The translations under genes were made by a program, and so were the position numbers. From contig CM082591.2 in the NCBI GenBank assembly GCA_040954595.2, forward strand, positions 11,780,001-11,844,000: a DNA stretch of 64,000 nt, given 5' to 3'. The notes under the pieces are model-generated. The model was given only the letters and a program-made list of their open reading frames with translations. It was not told where the DNA came from and ran no database searches. This document shows positions 47,701 through 60,911 of this stretch, piece by piece. This DNA is from Balanoglossus misakiensis (Eukaryota; Hemichordata). Position 1 is the stretch's first letter. Every line of letters begins with the position of its first letter.

Positions 47701-50700
47701 GCTGACTATTCCATTGCTCACATTGTTTCTTTGCGACCATTTATTTTCACGTTTTTTGGCTCTCACGAAATTCGCAAAAATTTCCCCTTTTACAATAGTA
47801 TGGTTGGATCTATACAATGTATACATTGAATGGGGATGAACACTGGACAGTGGAGCATTCTATATTAAAATTTGGGAAAACATTGAAGCCATATTAAGGT
47901 CATACTTGATTAAGCTGAAAGACGGCACAGAATAAATTTGAAATTCAATTGGCTACAAAAATTGACTTTTCTGCCATTCTGAGATCTCCATGCTGAGCTC
48001 AATTATGTTGCTGCTTCATATAGTGGTCAGCAATAAAAACTTACTACTGTTACAGTGGTTATACATGTAACTCTTATTAAATGTTTTTTTTTCTTGTTTT
48101 ATCATGAAATCTGACAATATCACGAAATCTGACTGTGGGTGGCACGACAGAATAAAACTGGTTTTCGTCTCAACTTTTGTACATGTAGTGACACAATGAA
48201 AGAATGACAGAGAAACTGCTAACAGACAGATTATTATATATTTTTTTACCTTTTCATGTCACTTTTATAAAACACTGCATGGCAACAAATGTGAACCATG
48301 AACAATTTGCAAGACAATGAACTAGAAGTTGAACGAGATTTGAAGACCTGCTCTGGAAGTAATTGATTGACACTCACCCATGAGTAAGATTCCGCATGGG
48401 GCTGTGTGGCTTTCTTCAAGTAATTGTAGAATATATGTAACATGGATGTCAGTGTACAACGTGTTGGTCTGGTCGGCACTGGTGTCTCTACACAGCATGG
48501 AGCTGAGTATGGTGGGCCTTTCTACAATCAACTGAGCTAAATCCTAGAATCAGAAAGGCAGCAGTGAAGTAAAATCAAATATGTTTGTCAAAACAACAAC
48601 AACAATAACAACACACATAATCATATTCAAATAAAAATCACTTGGTTCATGCTTAGAACTTTCTATAAACTTACTCTTTTTTTTTTGCACATACTCCAAT
48701 GAAAATACTGTTTGATATATAGATCACAGACTTTTGCATTTTCAACTGTTTTTGTTCTAATACTATTTGTGTGTAGCCCTCACCCAGAACCTGTATGTAT
48801 GATTCACAATCATATGTCTTTATTTGTTTCTACCAGAGGTCTCCACGACTCATACTGGAAATACACAAATCATCATCTTACCAATGCAAGGTCGGCCATT
48901 TCATGAAGCTGATTGGTCGAAGAATATTTGGAGAGGAATGTACGCACTGATGGTGAGTGGCTCTGTTTCCATCTGGCAAGCCTTAGGACTAACAGCACAT
49001 CGCTCACTGTGTTAAACGGCACAAAAGTTACAATTTCTGTCAAACTCTGCACCTATTCTAGTTTCCCCCCAAAAAATTCACGAAAATGGCAAGCTAGACT
49101 TCAGTGTTATATCGAAATTCTACATTAAATTAAGCACTAAGCCTCATATATTGGCAACTCATTCTCCACATGAGGCATTTTCAGATCTTTACACGATTTT
49201 CTGTGTACAAAGATCAACCTGAAGAAGTATGCTACAATTTCTCACCTAGTTGAGTCTGTCCTTGGTTTGAGTAACCAATCGATACATTTATGCAAAGTCT
49301 GCCAATTACTCTGGTGGCTCAACAGTGCCAGCAAATAAGCACTGCACGAACTTTGAACTTTGCCCTTTGTTCTGGGTTTGTGCGTCTTGACAAAGAGTAA
49401 CTGGTGTTGCAGTTGAGGGCAACTTTGCACAATCTCGGGGTCCAGGAGCTCCAGCCAATCAATAAGCAGCCCTGCCGTTGACCAGCCTAATTCGCATCTG
49501 TGTGTAATTAAAGAGAAATATACAGTCAGTGGAGTAAAGGGTATAACACAATCATACTGATGGAATTCTCACTACCTGAAATAGGTTTTTGCTACCTAGG
49601 TGAGTGATGAATAAAGGTCTAATGTCCTCTCTGATATAACATACTAGTGTATGGTAAATGTCTTTCAGAGATCTACACATTAAAGGGACAAACTCTCTAC
49701 AGTTAATTCATTTTGGGGAGATTTTTACTCTCATATCCTACAAACGGGATGGAAGTTGTGTGTGGTCGAACATTGATTCACTATATATCCACATGTAGAA
49801 TAACATAAATGGTGTCTTGTATCAAACATAATGTATGGAAAAAGGGCAGCGAGAGAGAGACTTTGTCCCTTTAAATATCATAGCTGGCATACAGTTATAA
49901 ATATGCATTTTTTGATTTATGTCTTGCAAGTACAAAACTGTTCTTTATTAAAAAGAAATACAGACAAGGTGATCCCAGGAACATAAAACCCAAAACTCAA
50001 AGCTACCAGACAGATGAGTCTTGAGATAAACTTGGACTTACTTGTCAATCAATCTGGACTGCTCTTGTAACAACAACTCACTCAATGCTTCACTGGTGCT
50101 GGATGATTTTGTTGGCACTTGCATAGCAACAGATAAGGCTTTATTCAGAAACTCTTCTAGTTGGCTGGAATTGGCGCCTGTCAGCTGGTGATACACTGCA
50201 TATGGTGCAAAGTCAAACAAAATTCACCCAATCATAAAATGTATCATTAACAGTTATTGGGAAGTCAACGCGCCCTGCGCCATAGTCGCATTGAACTGAA
50301 AAGTGACGCATTGAAATTTGTTACTTTGCGCCCGAAGTGCGCATTGAAATTTGAGTCCGAAATACTTAGGAAAAAAATTTTTGTTTAGCATCCTCGCCTA
50401 TGAGGCCATCAAGGCGTCCTATAAATAGCCTCATTTTATGGTGCCCATAGTAACACGTACAAATTGCAACAAGTAACGCAGCTCAGCATACCGATCGCAA
50501 CAAGTTATCTAAACTTGACGAAAGATGTAGCAACTTTTGTTGGAGGTCATGCCATGCGTTCGAAGGCGTCTGCAAAATACTTGTACACAGGATAGCAGAC
50601 AGCAGACACCCGTGATGTCGATTTTGAGAGGCCGTAGTGATGTCAAAAAGAAGCATAAAAGGAAGGCATCTCTTTTCAGCAGCAAGACTGTCGTTTCCAT

Positions 50701-52832
50701 CATCAATTTGTGGATTTTATCAAGCATAAAATCTTCGCTTTTGCTCACTTTTGCTCGTCATGTTAAAGTTGTATGTCGCATACATAGTCAAAGCATGCCT
50801 TGCATGCTATTGTGTTATCCAATCAAGTGAGAAAAATAGCAAACATTGTTTTCAAACTTGTTCCTGTACAGTCATTCTTCAATTAATGAGTATGGTTTTA
50901 GTATAACCCAGGCAAAATCTCCATTTTCTTGAAGCTAGACTACCTAAATCATTCATAATCCCTCATTATGTAAACAAGACGTCAATTTTTAAATTTTCCT
51001 AGGAAGCTAAACAAAACTTTTTTTTTGCTTAAATAGTACATAATAGTGACAAAGCTGAGAAACAGCTTGCGAGACTCCTGCTGATTCGACTTGAAGGAAA
51101 AACATTTCACACCAATACCTTTGGAGACATTTGCATGGAAAGAAGAGACTGATAAACACATGTTATATAGACATGTAAATGACAATATAAACAATTTTGA
51201 ACTGATGATATTTTGCATCTAAATTTCATTCGATTTTTTGTCGATACTGTAGGGCTCATTACAAATTTTGAATGTCCCATTGAAGTTCAAAATGGCCCAT
51301 TCATTTTGGCTGGGATGGGGCCATTGGCACATTGGTGTTTTCAGACTTCCCAATCACTGCATTAACATGATCATACCATAAAAAATGTGAATGAATTACA
51401 ATTATAGCGTGCGCATATTGAATCATACGAAATCACACCAAATAACGCGAGACTTAGAAATAACATTACATGTGTATGGTGCCACTTAAACGACACCATT
51501 TATTCTTTTTGAGCCTAAATCATGTTTAACCACAACTAGACAACCACAATGACCTTGTGAGAATGAAACCCACCAATAAATACATGTAGATAATCTGAAG
51601 CTATCACAGAAACAGAATGTCTTTGACAAAGTATTGCAAAGCCTTCAGTTGACCGCGAAAAAGTTGACGAAGCATGCATGTGGAAAGTGGAGTGTTGACA
51701 ACAATGTGAATATATGCACGATAGCTTGCTGCGCTCGCACTCAGGTCAAACCTGTTACATATTACCAAAAATGTGGATCTATATAATTAACATTGGGTCC
51801 GTTCCTTCTTATCCCACTCGTGTTTCTGTTTGTTTGGTGAGAATATCTAATAGGTTAGCCCCTTTCACTCCCAGTTCCTTCTTTAGAGGTCCAACCTTAC
51901 CATAGAAAACGATGGGTTTGGACTGGAACATGGCGGTGAAAGGGTTCAGGTGCTTGAGGGAGTGTTAAAAATGTAGACTTTACCTTTCTATAACATGTCT
52001 CTATCTACAGCCATCCGTCCCTCAGTGACGGCTTCAATGATTTCACTCACTTCATCCAAGTTGCCACCACTGGCTTTGATGGGACTTTTCTCAATGCTCA
52101 GGGATTTCGCTGGAAGGAAGGACGTAAGACTGGAATTAAGGCATACGTCCCTACATAAAGGGAGGACATTTGGACATGATACCACAAATGGTTAATGGAG
52201 TTTCTGGGAAGGTTTTCAAATTCCAGGAATTTCCAGGAGTGTACGAATCCAGTTAAGAATTCTTTATGTCATGTGATCTGGCCATGTGACCTGCAGCATT
52301 GTCATTTCCAGGTGACGGCAAACAACATAGTGGCATCCAGTAAAAGTTTTCCACGTATGTAAGTACTTAAGAACCGCCAGACATGTAACATGTATCAGGT
52401 ATAGTACCTCATCAGCCTCATGGCATTTTGTCTGCACAGTCTTTGTCTGCACCACGTTGCTGAAGTTGCCTGTCATCTGGAAAATTGAATGCCAACGTAT
52501 TTGCGCTTGAGCGCGTCTGGCGTCTTTTGATATCAAAGAATAAATGCATTGTACAAACTTGAAAGTATGTAGAATTTTTCTATTTATCCTGTGTGATATA
52601 GTGAAAACGCTCAAGTTACAGTTTGTGTATGGTTTTGAGAATTATTTCACTGCTTGAGGTAAGTGAAATAAACAGCTCACCTTGTTGTCTGTTGACTTTT
52701 TCATACTGGTTGAGAAGTTTTGTAAACACACTGTTTTCAGACTTTGATGAACTCAAAATTGCAGACACTAGCTGGACAAATCTCATCATATCTTCCTTCT
52801 TTTCAAGATGTTTCTAAATGATATAAAGGAGT
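44754..52832 (-). pseudogene. INTS1: Array unit U5, INTS1-derived
   Basis: Exons u10 45372-45551, u9 46449-46576, u8 46859-47017, u7 47390-47462, u6 48378-48543, u5 48882-48988, u4 49246-49497, u3 50042-50195, u2 51984-52109, u1 52681-52813. u5 has a 5-bp deletion (GAGAGGAATGTACGC instead of GAGAGGAACATGATGTACGC) that breaks its frame, and the intron next to u4 has lost 8 bp. Confidence 0.85.
50251..51359. mobile_element. 1.1-kb TTAA-type insertion in U5
   Basis: Same site and ends as in the other units, 1109 bp. It shares the U4/U6 form of the T run. Confidence 0.85.
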
Positions 52833-55800
52833 GAGAATTGTGCATGATTATGTCAGTTTTGAACTTTCATGTCTGTTTTGGACTGAGAGCTGTTGAATGA
52901 GAGAGAGAGAGGGAGAGAGAGATCGCGCTCGAACAATCAGGGGGTCACGCAGACGTAATCTTTTCATTGGCGTGATACTGATATCACCACGTAACTTGCA
53001 ATTCCCAAGAGTGCGACTGTACGTACGTAAACTGTATCAAATTCAACTCATTCACGTCATATGAGAGGAGGTATACCGTGCGAATGCGAGCGCTGGGGGA
53101 ACCGGGTACCGCCTACTTGAAATGGACCTCTTCCCTTAGTGAAGTCAAATAATCATAATTATCTATCATGTAAGAAGTCAAAAATGTAAGAGAATGTTTT
53201 AATAAATATGTCAACTTATTATTTATATTCCCCTGTACATATTCCCCTGTAAATGTCTCATAATTTGAGGAATAATATTTTGGAAGCTGAACGGAAGTTG
53301 CAACTCAAATCAAATTTCAACTTCTCCAATATATGGAATAACACTATAAGCCTACTGACTTGAGAAACTCAAATTGAATTTCAAATTCTCGAACAAACGA
53401 AAATATGTTTGAATGTAAGTAATCTTACTATAAAATTGACATGCAATTACCTGTCGTTGGTGAAGCAAACTGAACAATGGACATGACAAATGATGTTTTC
53501 TGTGTAGATTATAAATAAACTGACTCTCATCACTTGATGTTAGGATTTCTTGCATTGCCAGAATGATGTGATCACCAGAATTCTCTGATGAATCAAACAA
53601 TTTCAGCCTGGAGATTTCCCTGGACAGTGTCTGTGTGAGAAATGATGGCAAAATATTAATATCATTTATTAGGAAACCTGGCCAGTCACTGAGAAATCTG
53701 TCGGCCTTTACAAAGTATAGTTCATAATCTTCTCATAAAATGATAAAGTTGCCGCAAAGGTATACAGTCACCTATAATTTACATACGCCCATATATGGCT
53801 GAAATGGCGTATTTGAGCGTTCTAAAGGACATATGGCGGCGCTCTTTTTTCGCGTGTGCCACCCACTGAAAATCTGTGATTGGCTAGATCTCAAGTTTAC
53901 CATGGTAACTGTAGTTAAATTACCATAGGTGACAATATACCTTAACATATCATATTTCTTCTGGGAAGTGTAATTGTTTTAAGATCAAATATTACATGTA
54001 CATACCAATTGTATGCCTCTCAGATATTGTCTTTCCGTTGATGCACTCACTTTGTGCTCACCAATACTGAATAGCTGTAAATATAATCAAAGGAGAAGAA
54101 ATCACTCACTCATTAGCAATGATACTGCAAAAGTGGAAGTGACTGATTTTGAGTCTGAAGTTGGAAAAGAGTCCCAGTACAGTGTAGAGAGGTTTCCAGA
54201 TTAGGTAGATTTTGCTGTCCAACCATTTTCACACAACGGCCATAAAACTTAAAGAAGAACTATTAAATTACCCAGCCTGATAAGTTTTGTGGTGTTTGGA
54301 AAGTCGTCCATGTCTGATGACACAAGATCAGCTTTTGATTGTAACATGAGACATGATCAGTTGTGTTTTGGTTCAAAAGAACATGACCTGGTTTAAGAAG
54401 CCTTGCAACTTCAGGTGACTACAGAAGGAGCTATACTGTGCCCATTGGCCTTGATTTGACTGAGAAACCATGATTTACTGAAAAGCCACTTGGAAAAGGG
54501 TCCACTTTATTTCTAAACCAAACTTACCTTCAGGAAGATCATCTTGGCTGACTCTTGACTATCTACAGTGACTTTTCTTGCATCCATCTTGGCTGCAACA
54601 TCTTTCTTTTCATCCACCTGCATTGCCTCACTTTTCTCCTCTTTCTTTTCCTCATCTGCAAATAAAAATTGTGTTATGTCCAGGAAATATTATTTACTTT
54701 ATGAGAAGAAACTGGAATATCTAGCTTTGCAAATCAGTTAGTGAAATAAGAGAACGCAAACAATTAATTGTCATGAAATAGTCACCTCTGTTAATATCGC
54801 GAAAAATTTCCCATCACAAAAATTACCAAGATTACAGTAACCTAAAAATATAAAATCCTAATAATGTCCAAAGTTGAAGAATTCTATATGTATGACTTAA
54901 CTTTTGAGACACTATTTCACAACACAAATACTAGTACCTTTGTTCTCTTTATCCAGGAATGAATTTTTTTCCACCTTCTGCTCCTCTCATCTGTTGAACT
55001 TCCACTAACTGAGCCATGTATCCTTTGTCAACCACAGCCTGTTCCATACTGTACAGATCTTGTCTGCAGGCCATGTCGAGATGCTGCAGTAGTTTGCTGT
55101 GAAAAGAAACAGAAGTGTTACATGTGTATGTGTGTTACAGGGCCAGATCACGGCACATCATGACAAAATCTTTGTGAATATGGTGCTAGCATCATGTTTA
55201 TAGCAGATCATGTGTATTCATACTTGTGGGCCAAATGACCTTAATATGTGGTTTGTTGTATGACTTAATTATAACACACACACCCAGTTTTTTTAATAGT
55301 CCTGCTTGAAAGATCACAGAGTGTCTTTGGCTACTGAAAAGCACCACCACAATGAGAGATAACTCACAACACCGAAGAGTAAATCTCTAAAGTTGTAATT
55401 TAAACCAAGTATGGAAATTGGGATGTACGGTAGCTTTGATGAGGAATAATTCTAGAGTTACAACATACCTCATGCTGTTGACTGGTATACCAAAGGACTG
55501 CACAAACAAGACCAACTGAGCTGGTTCCAAGTCTTCCAGGGCTGAAAAAAATGACAAATTCAGGATGAAAACAACAAAAGTTTGGTGAGAAAAGATCCCA
55601 AGTTGAATTGACACACAGATTGGCAGATATTTCCACGAAATATCACATGTAAATGGTGCAACAACAGATTAACCGATCAGGCCATGACAAATACTGCACC
55701 TCTTCACAAAAACTGCTGGGTTGCAATTTATAGCATAAAATTACTGTAAAACAGGAAATTTTTGTGATATCACAAGAGAGCTGACTATTCCATTGCTCAC

Positions 55801-58800
55801 ATTGTTTCTTTGCGACCATTTATTTTCACGTTTTTTGGCTCTCACGAAATTCGCAAAAATTTCCCCTTTTACAATAGTATGGTTGGATCTATACAATGTA
55901 TACATTGAATGGGGATGAACACTGGACAGTGGAGCATTCTATATTAAAATTTGGGAAAACATTGAAGCCATATTAAGGTCATACTTGATTAAGCTGAAAG
56001 ACGGCACAGAATAAATTTGAAATTCAATTGGCTACAAAAATTGACTTTTCTGCCATTCTGAGATCTCCATGCTGAGCTCAATTATGTTGCTGCTTCATAT
56101 AGTGGTCAGCAATAAAAACTTACTACTGTTACAGTGGTTATACATGTAACTCTTATTAAATGTTTTTTTTTCTTGTTTTATCATGAAATCTGACAATATC
56201 ACGAAATCTGACTGTGGGTGGCACGACAGAATAAAACTGGTTTTCGTCTCAACTTTTGTACATGTAGTGACACAATGAAAGAATGACAGAGAAACTGCTA
56301 ACAGACAGATTATTATATATTTTTTTACCTTTTCATGTCACTTTTATAAAACACTGCATGGCAACAAATGTGAACCATGAACAATTTGCAAGACAATGAA
56401 CTAGAAGTTGAACGAGATTTGAAGACCTGCTCTGGAAGTAATTGATTGACACTCACCCATGAGTAAGATTCCGCATGGGGCTGTGTGGCTTTCTTCAAGT
56501 AATTGTAGAATATATGTAACATGGATGTCAGTGTACAACGTGTTGGTCTGGTCGGCACTGGTGTCTCTACACAGCATGGAGCTGAGTATGGTGGGCCTTT
56601 CTACAATCAACTGAGCTAAATCCTAGAATCAGAAAGGCAGCAGTGAAGTAAAATCAAATATGTTTGTCAAAACAACAACAACAATAACAACACACATAAT
56701 CATATTCAAATAAAAATCACTTGGTTCATGCTTAGAACTTTCTATAAACTTACTCTTTTTTTTTTGCACATACTCCAATGAAAATACTGTTTGATATATA
56801 GATCACAGACTTTTGCATTTTCAACTGTTTTTGTTCTAATACTATTTGTGTGTAGCCCTCACCCAGAACCTGTATGTATGATTCACAATCATATGTCTTT
56901 ATTTGTTTCTACCAGAGGTCTCCACGACTCATACTGGAAATACACAAATCATCATCTTACCAATGCAAGGTCGGCCATTTCATGAAGCTGATTGGTCGAA
57001 GAATATTTGGAGAGGAATGTACGCACTGATGGTGAGTGGCTCTGTTTCCATCTGGCAAGCCTTAGGACTAACAGCACATCGCTCACTGTGTTAAACGGCA
57101 CAAAAGTTACAATTTCTGTCAAACTCTGCACCTATTCTAGTTTCCCCCCAAAAAATTCACGAAAATGGCAAGCTAGACTTCAGTGTTATATCGAAATTCT
57201 ACATTAAATTAAGCACTAAGCCTCATATATTGGCAACTCATTCTCCACATGAGGCATTTTCAGATCTTTACACGATTTTCTGTGTACAAAGATCAACCTG
57301 AAGAAGTATGCTACAATTTCTCACCTAGTTGAGTCTGTCCTTGGTTTGAGTAACCAATCGATACATTTATGCAAAGTCTGCCAATTACTCTGGTGGCTCA
57401 ACAGTGCCAGCAAATAAGCACTGCACGAACTTTGAACTTTGCCCTTTGTTCTGGGTTTGTGCGTCTTGACAAAGAGTAACTGGTGTTGCAGTTGAGGGCA
57501 ACTTTGCACAATCTCGGGGTCCAGGAGCTCCAGCCAATCAATAAGCAGCCCTGCCGTTGACCAGCCTAATTCGCATCTGTGTGTAATTAAAGAGAAATAT
57601 ACAGTCAGTGGAGTAAAGGGTATAACACAATCATACTGATGGAATTCTCACTACCTGAAATAGGTTTTTGCTACCTAGGTGAGTGATGAATAAAGGTCTA
57701 ATGTCCTCTCTGATATAACATACTAGTGTATGGTAAATGTCTTTCAGAGATCTACACATTAAAGGGACAAGCTCTCTACAGTTAATTCATTTTGGGGAGA
57801 TTTTTACTCTCATATCCTACAAACGGGATGGAAGTTGTGTGTGGTCGAACATTGATTCACTATATATCCACATGTAGAATAACATAAATGGTGTCTTGTA
57901 TCAAACATAATGTATGGAAAAAGGGCAGCGAGAGAGAGACTTTGTCCCTTTAAATATCATAGCTGGCATACAGTTATAAATATGCATTTTTTGATTTATG
58001 TCTTGCAAGTACAAAACTGTTCTTTATTAAAAAGAAATACAGACAAGGTGATCCCAGGAACATAAAACCCAAAACTCAAAGCTACCAGACAGATGAGTCT
58101 TGAGATAAACTTGGACTTACTTGTCAATCAATCTGGACTGCTCTTGTAACAACAACTCACTCAATGCTTCACTGGTGCTGGATGATTTTGTTGGCACTTG
58201 CATAGCAACAGATAAGGCTTTATTCAGAAACTCTTCTAGTTGGCTGGAATTGGCGCCTGTCAGCTGGTGATACACTGCATATGGTGCAAAGTCAAACAAA
58301 ATTCACCCAATCATAAAATGTATCATTAACAGTTATTGGGAAGTCAACGCGCCCTGCGCCATAGTCGCATTGAACTGAAAAGTGACGCATTGAAATTTGT
58401 TACTTTGCGCCCGAAGTGCGCATTGAAATTTGAGTCCGAAATACTTAGGAAAAAAATTTTTGTTTAGCATCCTCGCCTATGAGGCCATCAAGGCGTCCTA
58501 TAAATAGCCTCATTTTATGGTGCCCATAGTAACACGTACAAATTGCAACAAGTAACGCAGCTCAGCATACCGATCGCAACAAGTTATCTAAACTTGACGA
58601 AAGATGTAGCAACTTTTGTTGGAGGTCATGCCATGCGTTCGAACGCGTCTGCAAAATACTTGTACACAGGATAGCAGACAGCAGACACCCGTGATGTCGA
58701 TTTTGAGAGGCCGTAGTGATGTCAAAAAGAAGCATAAAAGGAAGGCATCTCTTTTCAGCAGCAAGACTGTCGTTTCCATCATCAATTTGTGGATTTTATC

Positions 58801-60911
58801 AAGCATAAAATCTTCGCTTTTGCTCACTTTTGCTCGTCATGTTAAAGTTGTATGTCGCATACATAGTCAAAGCATGCCTTGCATGCTATTGTGTTATCCA
58901 ATCAAGTGAGAAAAATAGCAAACATTGTTTTCAAACTTGTTCCTGTACAGTCATTCTTCAATTAATGAGTATGGTTTTAGTATAACCCAGGCAAAATCTC
59001 CATTTTCTTGAAGCTAGACTACCTAAATCATTCATAATCCCTCATTATGTAAACAAGACGTCAATTTTTAAATTTTCCTAGGAAGCTAAACAAAACTTTT
59101 TTTTTGCTTAAATAGTACATAATAGTGACAAAGCTGAGAAACAGCTTGCGAGACTCCTGCTGATTCGACTTGAAGGAAAAACATTTCACACCAATACCTT
59201 TGGAGACATTTGCATGGAAAGAAGAGACTGATAAACACATGTTATATAGACATGTAAATGACAATATAAACAATTTTGAACTGATGATATTTTGCATCTA
59301 AATTTCATTCGATTTTTTGTCGATACTGTAGGGCTCATTACAAATTTTGAATGTCCCATTGAAGTTCAAAATGGCCCATTCATTTTGGCTGGGATGGGGC
59401 CATTGGCACATTGGTGTTTTCAGACTTCCCAATCACTGCATTAACATGATCATACCATAAAAAATGTGAATGAATTACAATTATAGCGTGCGCATATTGA
59501 ATCATACGAAATCACACCAAATAACGCGAGACTTAGAAATAACATTACATGTGTATGGTGCCACTTAAACGACACCATTTATTCTTTTTGAGCCTAAATC
59601 ATGTTTAACCACAACTAGACAACCACAATGACCTTGTGAGAATGAAACCCACCAATAAATACATGTAGATAATCTGAAGCTATCACAGAAACAGAATGTC
59701 TTTGACAAAGTATTGCAAAGCCTTCAGTTGACCGCGAAAAAGTTGACGAAGCATGCATGTGGAAAGTGGAGTGTTGACAACAATGTGAATATATGCACGA
59801 TAGCTTGCTGCGCTCGCACTCAGGTCAAACCTGTTACATATTACCAAAAATGTGGATCTATATAATTAACATTGGGTCCGTTCCTTCTTATCCCACTCGT
59901 GTTTCTGTTTGTTTGGTGAGAATATCTAATAGGTTAGCCCCTTTCACTCCCAGTTCCTTCTTTAGAGGTCCAACCTTACCATAGAAAACGATGGGTTTGG
60001 ACTGGAACATGGCGGTGAAAGGGTTCAGGTGCTTGAGGGAGTGTTAAAAATGTAGACTTTACCTTTCTATAACATGTCTCTATCTACAGCCATCCGTCCC
60101 TCAGTGACGGCTTCAATGATTTCACTCACTTCATCCAAGTTGCCACCACTGGCTTTGATGGGACTTTTCTCAATGCTCAGGGATTTCGCTGGAAGGAAGG
60201 ACGTAAGACTGGAATTAAGGCATACGTCCCTACATAAAGGGAGGACATTTGGACATGATACCACAAATGGTTAATGGAGTTTCTGGGAAGGTTTTCAAAT
60301 TCCAGGAATTTCCAGGAGTGTACGAATCCAGTTAAGAATTCTTTATGTCATGTGATCTGGCCATGTGACCTGCAGCATTGTCATTTCCAGGTGACGGCAA
60401 ACAACATAGTGGCATCCAGTAAAAGTTTTCCACGTATGTAAGTACTTAAGAACCGCCAGACATGTAACATGTATCAGGTATAGTACCTCATCAGCCTCAT
60501 GGCATTTTGTCTGCACAGTCTTTGTCTGCACCACGTTGCTGAAGTTGCCTGTCATCTGGAAAATTGAATGCCAACGTATTTGCGCTTGAGCGCGTCTGGC
60601 GTCTTTTGATATCAAAGAATAAATGCATTGTACAAACTTGAAAGTATGTAGAATTTTTCTATTTATCCTGTGTGATATAGTGAAAACGCTCAAGTTACAG
60701 TTTGTGTATGGTTTTGAGAATTATTTCACTGCTTGAGGTAAGTGAAATAAACAGCTCACCTTGTTGTCTGTTGACTTTTTCATACTGGTTGAGAAGTTTT
60801 GTAAACACACTGTTTTCAGACTTTGATGAACTCAAAATTGCAGACACTAGCTGGACAAATCTCATCATATCTTCCTTCTTTTCAAGATGTTTCTAAATGA
60901 TATAAAGGAGT
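52833..60911 (-). pseudogene. INTS1: Array unit U6, INTS1-derived
   Basis: Exons u10 53451-53630, u9 54528-54655, u8 54938-55096, u7 55469-55541, u6 56457-56622, u5 56961-57067, u4 57325-57576, u3 58121-58274, u2 60063-60188, u1 60760-60892. Exactly the same length as U5 (8079 bp) and sharing its 5-bp u5 deletion, so these two are the closest pair; still, it carries some variants typical of other units. Confidence 0.85.
58330..59438. mobile_element. 1.1-kb TTAA-type insertion in U6
   Basis: Same site and ends, 1109 bp. It combines the U4/U5 T run with the U3 variant GAACGCGTCTGC near 58641. Confidence 0.85.
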
